28,367 nucleotides of DNA from Syntrophaceae bacterium UBA6252. GTDB lineage: Bacteria > Desulfobacterota > Syntrophia > Syntrophales > UBA6807. The notes beneath the pieces are model-generated. The model had not been told where the DNA came from and made no database searches. It saw only the letters and a program-made list of their open reading frames with translations. Positions 22,782-28,367 of the stretch are shown piece after piece. The translations under genes and the position numbers were made by a program. Positions within the stretch are counted from its first letter, which is position 1; the number at the start of each line of letters is the position of its first letter. The DNA is taken from the NCBI GenBank assembly GCA_002441265.1, contig DJVQ01000028.1, positions 182 through 28,548 on the forward strand. The letters are read 5' to 3'.

Positions 22782-24488
22782 TCAGTCCACGACCGCGGCG
22801 ATCGCCTCCTCCAGCGTGGTGATTCCCAGGCGGACCTTCTCCGCCGCGTCGTCCTTCAGGGTCCGGAATTGACCGGCGCATTTCGCGTACCCGGCGATTT
22901 CCGCGGCCGGACGGGACCGGAGGATCATCTCCCGGATTTCATCGTCCACGGTCAGAACCTCGAAGACCCCCGTCCTTCCGCGATATCCCGTGTTGAGGCA
23001 CCGGGGGCACCCCCTTCCCCTCCGGAAGTCCGCGCGCTCCTCCCTGTCCAGGCCCCACGCGGCCAGTGCGGCGGGGGGCGGCCTGTAGGTCTCCCTGCAG
23101 CTGGGACAGATCGTCCGGACCAGACGCTGGGCGAAGGATACCAGCAGGGCCGACGACAGAAGGAACGGTTCGACTCCCATGTCGAGGAGACGGGTGATCG
23201 CTCCGGCGGCGTCGTTCGCATGGACGGCGCCGAGCATCCGGTGTCCCGTCAGGGCCGCCCGGGCGGCGATTCCCGCCGTTTCGGCGTCTTCCATCTCTCC
23301 CACCAGAATCACATCCGGGTCCTGGAGGAGGATGGAGCGGAGGCCGCCGGCGAAGGTGAGCCCCGCCCCTCGGTCCAGCTCGACCTGACGGATCCTCTCG
23401 AGCCGGTATTCGACGGGATCCTCGATGGTGACGACGTTGATGTCCGGCCGGTTGATCCTCTGGAGGAGGGCGTAAAGGCTCGCCGTCCTCCCACTGCCCG
23501 GGAGGCCGGCGCAAAGGATCATCCCCTGGCGCCTTTCGACGGCCTGTTCGATCCGGACCCGGTCCTCCTCCGCCATGCCGAGTTCCTCCAGCGTATACGG
23601 CCTGGAATGCATGTCGACGAACCTGAGGACGGTGTTTTCGCCGTGGATCGTCGGCATGACGGACACCCGGACGCGGACGTCCCGGTCGTCCAGCTTCACG
23701 GTGAACCGGCCCTCCTTCGGAATCCGGGTCATCGAAGGATCCATGCGGGCCAGCGTCTTGATCCGGGCCAGGAGGGACGGCATCGCGGATCTCGGCGGCG
23801 CCGGAACGTCGTGGAGCTTCCCGTCTATGCGAAACCGAAGCCGGACCGTCTTCTCCTCCGGGCTGATGTGAACGTCGCTCACCCGTTCCCGGACGGCCTG
23901 GGCGATGATGGAATCCGCAAGACGGACGACCGTCCCTTCCGCTTCCTCGTCCCCGGTGGATCGGGATTCACCCTCACAGACGACATGGGGTTCCCCTTCC
24001 CGGTCCTCCCCCGTCCCGGCATCCACGGCGCCGGGGGGTTCCTCCGCGCAAACGGACGGACTCCCGAAGACCGCGCTGACAAGCTCGTTCAGTTGGCCTT
24101 CGGAGCACACCACCGGTTTCGCCTCCATGTTGGTCATGGTCTCGACGGTGTCCAGGGCCGTGACGTCCAGAGGGTCCACCATGGCGACGGTCAGGAGGTT
24201 CCCCTTCCTTTCCAGCGGGACGATCTTGTGCCGCCGGGCCACTTCAAGGGGAACGACGGCGGAAAGAGCGGAATCGACGGGGTAGCGGTCGGGCCGGTAC
24301 CGGTCGATCTCGAGCTGCCGGCTCAGGATGTCGGTCAGTTCGGTGTCCTTGATGAGGTTCTGCCGGACCAGGTACTGCCCCAGGCGGAGCCCTGCCTTTT
24401 TGTGTTCCACAAGCGCCCGGTCCAGTTGATCCTTCGTGACCAGGGCCTCTTCCAGGAGCATTTCCCCGAGTTTCTTTCTGACCTTCAT
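22782..24488 (-). CDS. GspE/PilB/MshE-like secretion ATPase with variant Walker A
   Basis: A 568-residue member of the type II secretion/type IV pilus assembly ATPase family. Residues about 1-65 hold two MshEN-type motifs (KLGEMLLEEALVTKDQL..., RLGQYLVRQNLIKDTEL...), which bind cyclic di-GMP in MshE. An acidic linker (about 145-185) leads to the ATPase domain with DVHISPEEKTVRLRFRIDG. Walker A reads GLPGSGRTA (328-336): the invariant Lys is Arg334. The Asp box VVTIEDPVEY is intact, Walker B is ILVGEMEDAETA with E398 kept but the usual Arg replaced by E400, and the His box and the CPSC...CPRC zinc module are present. It may be a weak or inactive, regulatory ATPase. The ATG at 24488 follows GGAGGTGATC; the exeA-like gene ends 26 bases upstream. 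Confidence 0.88.
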   Translation of the reverse strand: MKVRKKLGEMLLEEALVTKDQLDRALVEHKKAGLRLGQYLVRQNLIKDTELTDILSRQLEIDRYRPDRYPVDSALSAVVPLEVARRHKIVPLERKGNLLTVAMVDPLDVTALDTVETMTNMEAKPVVCSEGQLNELVSAVFGSPSVCAEEPPGAVDAGTGEDREGEPHVVCEGESRSTGDEEAEGTVVRLADSIIAQAVRERVSDVHISPEEKTVRLRFRIDGKLHDVPAPPRSAMPSLLARIKTLARMDPSMTRIPKEGRFTVKLDDRDVRVRVSVMPTIHGENTVLRFVDMHSRPYTLEELGMAEEDRVRIEQAVERRQGMILCAGLPGSGRTASLYALLQRINRPDINVVTIEDPVEYRLERIRQVELDRGAGLTFAGGLRSILLQDPDVILVGEMEDAETAGIAARAALTGHRMLGAVHANDAAGAITRLLDMGVEPFLLSSALLVSFAQRLVRTICPSCRETYRPPPAALAAWGLDREERADFRRGRGCPRCLNTGYRGRTGVFEVLTVDDEIREMILRSRPAAEIAGYAKCAGQFRTLKDDAAEKVRLGITTLEEAIAAVVD

Positions 24489-24514
24489 GGGATCACCTCC
24501 CCATCGCTGTCCGT

Positions 24515-26110
24515 TCAGGAGGCTCCGAAAGCGGAGAAAAAGACCGTTCCCTCTTCCCATCCGGAGAGGACCCGCGCCGATTGCGCGAAACTCTCCGGAA
24601 TGACGTTCACGGCCTGCCAGGCTGCCTCCTCTCCTTCGAAAGGTTTCCGGAGGACGAGGGCGAACCGGAGCCCTCCGCTCCGGTTCCACCATGAAACGAC
24701 GCGGACCTGCGGAAGATCCCGGGGATACAGCCGGTAAAGGCTGTAGATCTCCTCGAGGTCCCCGCTCTCCGCAAGGGCCATCCAGAAGAGCCGCGGCCGC
24801 GGGGCCAGGGTCGTCGGGACGGCCGGGAAACAAAGCACGTCGCCCAGGGTGATCCGGCCCATGTCCCGGATCTGGGGATTCGCTTCCTCGAGGATTTTCA
24901 GATGCCGTGAGGTGGATATCCCATAAACGTCCGCCATGAGTTTCCAGATGACGTCCCCCCGCCGCATGGTGAGCCGGCCCAGGGTGGCGGGACAGGAGGG
25001 GCAGGCCGGAAGGCCCGCCGCGGGCGCCGTCGCGGAGAGGGCCGCCGCCTTCCCTTCCCGGCCCCCCGTGGTTCCCGGCGGGTCGAGCCTCGCCGTCCAT
25101 TCGGGATTCGTCCTGATGGGAAACACCTCTTCCTCGCTCGCGGATATCGGCCCTCCGACGCTGGCGGCCCTGGAGGAGTCCTTCACTTCCCGGACGGGCA
25201 CGGGACCGGACTGGAGCAGGAGGAAAGCGAGAAGAAGCCCGGCAAGGCCCCCGGCGACGGCGGCGTAGCCGGCCCGGGAACGAAGGGATCCGCTTTTGCG
25301 AAGGGTTTCCCGGACCAGGGAGCGGTCCACCCCCTCCCGGGTCTGGACGATGAGCATGAGCAGGATCCGATGACAGAGCGCGACGATCCTCCCGGGATAT
25401 CCGCTGGAGGCCCGGTGGATCTCCCAGAGGGCGGGCAGGGTGAAACGGATCGGACTTGCGCCTTCATCGGCCGCCCGTTCGATCCGGAAGAGGATCATGG
25501 ATTTCGCATCCCCGAAGGACAGGGGCTTGAGGTGGAACAGGAGGTTGATCCGGCCGGCGAATCCCCGGTGGGCTTTCAGGGTCTTCAGGAATTCCCTCCG
25601 GGAGAAGATGACGACCTGGAGCAGCTTGCACCCGTTCGTTTCATAGTTGAGGAATTCCCGGAGGATTTCGAGACCGAATTCGGGGAGGTGCTGGCCCTCG
25701 TCGATGCAAAGAACGACGATTTTCCCCTGTTCCAGGGATTGCTCGAGGAGATGGTTCCTGATCGCCTCCTTCAGGCGTTCCTGGGACGGCTCCCCTTCCC
25801 CGGCCGGAAGGATTCCCAGAACGCCGGCAATCCGGAGAAGGAACGCTTCCGGGGTGTCGGCCGCAGGATCGGGGAGAAGGCGGATGACGAGTCCCTTGTC
25901 CCAGGAAAGACGGCGGATCAGGTGGCAGCACAGAACGGTCTTTCCCGTGCCGGCGTCTCCTGTTACGATGTCGAGTCCCCTCCGGAGGCGCAACGCGATT
26001 TCCAGTTGCTGGAGGCAGTCCAGATACTGCGGCGACTCGTGGAAGAATTCCGGATCGGGTGCGCTGGAAAAAGGTTCCCTTTTCAGATTCAGAATCCTGA
26101 AATATTCCAT
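24515..26110 (-). CDS. ExeA/GspA-like AAA ATPase with transmembrane helix and LysM-type domain
   Basis: A 531-residue protein starting MEYFRILNLKREPFSSAPDPEFFHESPQY, the hallmark of ExeA/GspA/MshM proteins. The cytoplasmic AAA domain has Walker A GDAGTGKT (51-58) and Walker B KIVVLCIDEGQHL (130-142), both intact. A helix at about 281-300 crosses the inner membrane. After a Pro/Ala-rich linker, residues about 378-430 (LTMRRGDVIWKLMADVYGISTSRHLKILEEANPQI...LGDVLCFP) look like LysM, a peptidoglycan-binding fold, and the last 90 residues look SPOR-like. In Aeromonas, ExeA with ExeB helps the secretin assemble through peptidoglycan. AGGAG precedes the ATG. The GspE-like gene follows in the same orientation after 26 bases. 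Confidence 0.87.
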   Translation of the reverse strand: MEYFRILNLKREPFSSAPDPEFFHESPQYLDCLQQLEIALRLRRGLDIVTGDAGTGKTVLCCHLIRRLSWDKGLVIRLLPDPAADTPEAFLLRIAGVLGILPAGEGEPSQERLKEAIRNHLLEQSLEQGKIVVLCIDEGQHLPEFGLEILREFLNYETNGCKLLQVVIFSRREFLKTLKAHRGFAGRINLLFHLKPLSFGDAKSMILFRIERAADEGASPIRFTLPALWEIHRASSGYPGRIVALCHRILLMLIVQTREGVDRSLVRETLRKSGSLRSRAGYAAVAGGLAGLLLAFLLLQSGPVPVREVKDSSRAASVGGPISASEEEVFPIRTNPEWTARLDPPGTTGGREGKAAALSATAPAAGLPACPSCPATLGRLTMRRGDVIWKLMADVYGISTSRHLKILEEANPQIRDMGRITLGDVLCFPAVPTTLAPRPRLFWMALAESGDLEEIYSLYRLYPRDLPQVRVVSWWNRSGGLRFALVLRKPFEGEEAAWQAVNVIPESFAQSARVLSGWEEGTVFFSAFGAS

Positions 26111-26160
26111 CGATCTCCTGAAACGACGTACGGATGGATTCCGTCACGCCGTCGGGCTTC

Positions 26161-26496
26161 TCAGCCTCCCTCCCAGCCCCGGAACCCTTTCAGGGTCGCC
26201 AGGCTTTTCGAGGGGTACTGGTAAACCTCGTATTCCGTCGGTTCCCCGATAATTTCGTCGATCTTCTTCTGGATCTCCCCTCTTTCCTCCGATTCCAGCC
26301 AGGCTTTCCAGTCTTCCGTGGTCTCCCAGGTGCTGATGACGAGATACTGGCCCGGATCGTCCGCCTTCATGAGCGTTTCACCGGAAATATAGCCGGGCTG
26401 CTTCGCCGCGGAGGATCGAAGCTGCGTGATCCATCCGAAAATGGCCTGCAGGTGCTCATGTGCCACTTTGCGCTTGATCAACACCTTGACCGCCAT
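26161..26496 (-). CDS. Antibiotic biosynthesis monooxygenase (ABM) domain protein
   Basis: A 111-residue single-domain protein of the dimeric alpha/beta-barrel ABM group: MAVKVLIKRKVAHEHLQAIFGWITQLRSSAAKQPGYISGETLMKADDPGQYLVISTWETTEDWKAWLESEERGEI. The PGYISGE and LVISTWET blocks are the usual landmarks. Members include quinone-forming monooxygenases and haem-degrading enzymes, but most small stand-alone ones have no known activity, and an anaerobe would hardly use it as an oxygenase. AGGAGG lies before the ATG. A promoter precedes it (26529-26557); the exeA-like gene starts 50 bases downstream in the same orientation, so they may share a transcript. Confidence 0.85.
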   Translation of the reverse strand: MAVKVLIKRKVAHEHLQAIFGWITQLRSSAAKQPGYISGETLMKADDPGQYLVISTWETTEDWKAWLESEERGEIQKKIDEIIGEPTEYEVYQYPSKSLATLKGFRGWEGG

Positions 26497-26528
26497 GGCT
26501 TCCTCCTTTCTTTCCCGATTATAAGGAA

Positions 26529-26557
26529 AGTATAACAGAGGGATGGCCTCTCATCAA
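26529..26557 (-). promoter_or_regulatory. Sigma70-type promoter of the ABM gene
   Basis: On the minus strand TTGATG (26552-26557), a 17-base spacer and TATACT (26529-26534). A second possible -10, TATAAT, follows shortly (26519-26524). The leader would be about 25 bases and contains the strong ribosome binding site. Confidence 0.65.
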
Positions 26558-26675
26558 GGTGTACCCTTCAAAAGATGGACAACTTCCCGGAACGTCCGAA
26601 CGTCCCGCCGCGCTCGTCCCAGGGGCGTTCGCGCCCGTCCTTCGCAACGTGTTTCCCCGACGGTCGACGGCTTCG

Positions 26676-27071
26676 TCAAAGGATCATGTCCGGGTTGTCC
26701 TTGTCCCTGATGGAAATGACTCCCTTGCGGAGAAGGAAATCGCAGGTTTCCCTGTCCCTGATGGCCCCGTCCGTGACGATCCGCTCGACCAGGAACCTCT
26801 CCGCGAGAAGCAGGAGGAAAAAGACAATGAAGTAATAAAGGACGAACAGGTATTTTTCGAAAAAGACGAACGTGACGATCGCGCACAGGATGAAGGGGGG
26901 GGCGGTGAAGATGGATACGACAAGCTGAAAGAGCTTCACCAGGGGGTTCCTGGAGAGCTTGGAATAGACCAGGATCGCAGCGCTCCTGTTGATCAGGATT
27001 GTGAGCCGGCCGGACCGGTAGTTCTCCACGATCCGGGAATGCAGGATATTATTGTTCTTGCTCTGTTCCAT
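26676..27071 (-). CDS. Small membrane protein of unknown function
   Basis: A 131-residue protein I do not recognise. Residues 1-45 are polar (MEQSKNNNILHSRIVENYRSGRLTILINRSAAILVYSKLSRNP), two hydrophobic helices follow (LFQLVVSIFTAPPFILCAIVTFVFF and YLFVLYYFIVFFLLLLAERFLV), and the C-terminal 40 residues are charged and probably cytoplasmic (VERIVTDGAIRDRETCDFLLRKGVISIRDKDNPDMIL). The ATG at 27071 is preceded by AGGAG at about 6 bases. It lies 69 bases downstream of the PlsC-like gene in the same orientation and is probably co-transcribed, so a role near membrane lipids is possible but unproven. No clear terminator is seen in the 118 bases between it and the ABM promoter. Confidence 0.75.
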   Translation of the reverse strand: MEQSKNNNILHSRIVENYRSGRLTILINRSAAILVYSKLSRNPLVKLFQLVVSIFTAPPFILCAIVTFVFFEKYLFVLYYFIVFFLLLLAERFLVERIVTDGAIRDRETCDFLLRKGVISIRDKDNPDMIL

Positions 27072-27140
27072 CCTCCGCTCCTGCCCCGCCTGCCGCCGGG
27101 TTCCGGGCCGCACCGCGCCCCATCCCCGCCGGACGATCCG

Positions 27141-28058
27141 TCAGCGGCGGTATTCCTCGTCCACGAGGCCGTTGATCCGTTCCATGAGAATGCGGGTCAC
27201 CGCCTCGAAACGGTCGCGATACTTCTTCTGGGATTCCCTGGAAAAAAGGCGGAACGGCTCGGGAATCCTGTATTCCTTCAGATCATCCTCCACGGAAACG
27301 GGATCGCCCACCCGGTAAACGATCTTTCCGCTCCGGGCGAAGGGAAGGCTCCCCGTGTACACCTTGTCGGAGTGGTTGCACCCCACGGGAACGACCTTCT
27401 TCTCCGTGTGCAGGGCAAGCTGGGCGACGCCCGTTCTGCCCTCGCCCACGGTCCGGGAACGGGTCCCCTCGGGAAAGATGATCACGTTGAGCCCCTTCTC
27501 GAAGAGGGCCGTCCGGCTGAGTTCCGCCACGCGATCCATGAGGATTTCATGATACTCCCGGAGATGTTCGACGACGTTCGTCCTGAGATAGTCCGCCGTG
27601 CTTTTCGCCATCTGCTGAAGGGCCTCGCCCATTTCCCGGGTGCCGTCGATGACGTCCCGGATGATCCGGTATTCCGTCCCGTCGATCTTCCTGCGGAACC
27701 GCTTCCTGTAGAGCTCCTCTATGAGATAGCCCATGGAGGGGACGGGGATGAGATTGCAGCCGTCCAGGATCTTTCCGAGAATCCGGTTCCTGTAGTACTT
27801 GCCCTTGACCCAGACCGTAGTGAAGGGAAGCTGTTTTTTCCAGAAGTGGAACTGCAGCGGCCAGTAGTTATAGCGATCGGTGTGATTCATCGCGAAGATG
27901 ACCGTTTCGCCCTGGGGAATCTTTTCCGCGCCGGAGACCTCGATCTTCACGTCGGCGAAGAGCCGGTAATTGGGAATGAGCAGCAGCCGTGCGATTATGA
28001 GCTGCCCCGCCGGGAACGCCTTGAGCCTGATTCGTTCCAGGTATTCCAGATTCACCAT
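27141..28058 (-). CDS. PlsC-like glycerolipid acyltransferase
   Basis: A 305-residue membrane-associated acyltransferase of the PlsC/LPLAT family, which transfers acyl chains to (lyso)phosphatidate-like acceptors. Block I is AMNHTDRYNYW: H59 is present but the Asp of the H-x4-D pair is Asn64. Block III, FPEGTRSR (195-202), is complete, and block IV appears as VVPVGCNHSDKVY. Between blocks I and III lies a longer charged helical insertion (about 110-185) than in the usual 240-residue PlsC, so it belongs to a distinct subfamily. The ATG at 28058 has only a weak ribosome binding site (ACAGG close by). It is downstream of uvrA on the same strand, with a candidate promoter of its own. Confidence 0.82.
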   Translation of the reverse strand: MVNLEYLERIRLKAFPAGQLIIARLLLIPNYRLFADVKIEVSGAEKIPQGETVIFAMNHTDRYNYWPLQFHFWKKQLPFTTVWVKGKYYRNRILGKILDGCNLIPVPSMGYLIEELYRKRFRRKIDGTEYRIIRDVIDGTREMGEALQQMAKSTADYLRTNVVEHLREYHEILMDRVAELSRTALFEKGLNVIIFPEGTRSRTVGEGRTGVAQLALHTEKKVVPVGCNHSDKVYTGSLPFARSGKIVYRVGDPVSVEDDLKEYRIPEPFRLFSRESQKKYRDRFEAVTRILMERINGLVDEEYRR

Positions 28059-28157
28059 GCCTGTTTTTTTGAACCCCCTTTCGGTTCGTTCCTTCGCGGA
28101 TCCGTCCGGATACGGAAAAGAACCGGGAAATGCCCGAACCGGAAAGATCCTGTGGTT

Positions 28158-28186
28158 TCAATACCCTGTTCAAAATGAAAGTTCAA
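28158..28186 (-). promoter_or_regulatory. Candidate sigma70-type promoter of the PlsC-like gene
   Basis: On the minus strand TTGAAC (28181-28186), a 17-base spacer and TATTGA (28158-28163), within the uvrA to acyltransferase gap and about 100 bases before the start. Between it and the gene an interrupted inverted repeat (CTTTCGGTTCG at 28078-28088, CGAACCGGAAAG at 28135-28146) would form a long leader hairpin. Confidence 0.42.
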
Positions 28187-28207
28187 ACTCTTTTTTCAAT
28201 GCGCTCC

Positions 28208-28367
28208 TCACAACACCTTCCGAAGAAAACGTCCCGTGTGGGAGTCTTCCGACCGGGCCACGTCTTCCGGCGTGCCTGTCGCGATGATCCGCCCTCCCCG
28301 GTCGCCCCCCTCGGGCCCCATGTCGATGACGTAATCGGCGCACTTGATCACGTCGAGGTTGTGCTCG
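28208..28367 (-). CDS. uvrA: Excinuclease ABC subunit A (UvrA), C-terminal end
   Basis: The last 53 codons of uvrA enter from the right edge and end in TGA at 28208-28210. UvrA is the damage-recognising ATPase of nucleotide excision repair. The visible residues EHNLDVIKCADYVIDMGPEGGDRGGRIIATGTPEDVARSEDSHTGRFLRKVL match the universal UvrA C-terminus: the H-loop region EHNLDVI, DMGPEGGDRGG and SHTGRFL. The protein ends a few residues after SHTG, as is normal. The PlsC-like gene is 149 bases downstream on the same strand. Confidence 0.96.
   Translation of the reverse strand, partial: EHNLDVIKCADYVIDMGPEGGDRGGRIIATGTPEDVARSEDSHTGRFLRKVL

Noticed and set aside
22656..24737. A 693-codon plus-strand frame opposite the GspE-like gene
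   Set aside because: The minus strand carries unmistakable secretion-ATPase motifs; the opposite frame is compositionally odd and domain-free.
24489..25100. An N-terminal extension of the GspE-like protein to 25100
   Set aside because: The extension overlaps the 3' part of the ExeA-like gene in another frame, and the start at 24488 has a good ribosome binding site and opens the MshEN domain.
26558..26675. A terminator or small RNA between the small membrane protein and the ABM promoter
   Set aside because: There are short hairpins such as GGGCGCGAACGCCC but no T-run after them and no conserved pattern I can recognise.
1..28367. CRISPR array, tRNA, rRNA, integrase, transposase or defence genes
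   Set aside because: Reading both strands I found no regularly spaced repeats, no tRNA-like cloverleaf ending in CCA, and no ORF with recombinase, transposase or known defence motifs.

Overview
The window is GC-rich (I estimate low-to-mid 60s percent), with densely packed genes and no CRISPR array, rRNA, tRNA or insertion sequence that I can see. Gene content points to an anaerobic Gram-negative bacterium, most likely of the former Deltaproteobacteria (Desulfobacterota, Syntrophus-like). Pointers are an orphan cytoplasmic molybdopterin enzyme of the acetylene hydratase/formate dehydrogenase superfamily, a cytidylate-kinase-like protein, a BKACE enzyme, an ExeA/GspE pair, LolA-like and beta-barrel envelope proteins, and a long-hairpin intergenic element of a type I recall from that group. 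The taxonomic call is inference.

Layout, left to right. (1) 1-3409, plus strand: the 3' end of dnaK with a strong terminator, then a TPR/LpoA-like lipoprotein and surE one base apart. (2) 3417-8380, minus strand: the molybdoenzyme, a cytidylate-kinase-like protein (each side of a perfect hairpin terminator), a nucleoside-recognition (Gate) membrane protein and a TauE/SafE permease. (3) 8611-13217, plus strand: a geranylgeranyl-reductase-type flavoprotein, then birA, a sodium:solute symporter and RNase D closely spaced. (4) 13260-13367: a long-hairpin intergenic repeat between convergent genes. (5) 13372-18661, minus strand: a compact five-gene envelope module (LolA-like periplasmic carrier, two FtsX/LolC-type permeases, a LolD-type ATPase, a beta-barrel outer-membrane protein). 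(6) 18818-21891: a DUF21/CBS protein (+), a BKACE enzyme (-) with an excellent sigma70-type promoter, and an isochorismatase-like hydrolase (+). (7) 21913-28367, minus strand: a lytic transglycosylase, a PilB/GspE-like ATPase with a substituted Walker A lysine, an ExeA/GspA-like AAA protein with a LysM-type domain, an ABM-domain protein, a small membrane protein, a PlsC-like acyltransferase and the 3' end of uvrA.

The parts that hang together best are the lipid/lipoprotein-trafficking module of region 5, which offers a complete inner-membrane-to-outer-membrane path, and the ExeA-GspE-transglycosylase group of region 7, which looks like machinery for putting an envelope assembly through peptidoglycan. 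I found no single clearly new defence or mobile system. The most interesting points are variant catalytic or ligand residues in otherwise well-conserved enzymes, the five-gene exporter, and several structured intergenic elements.
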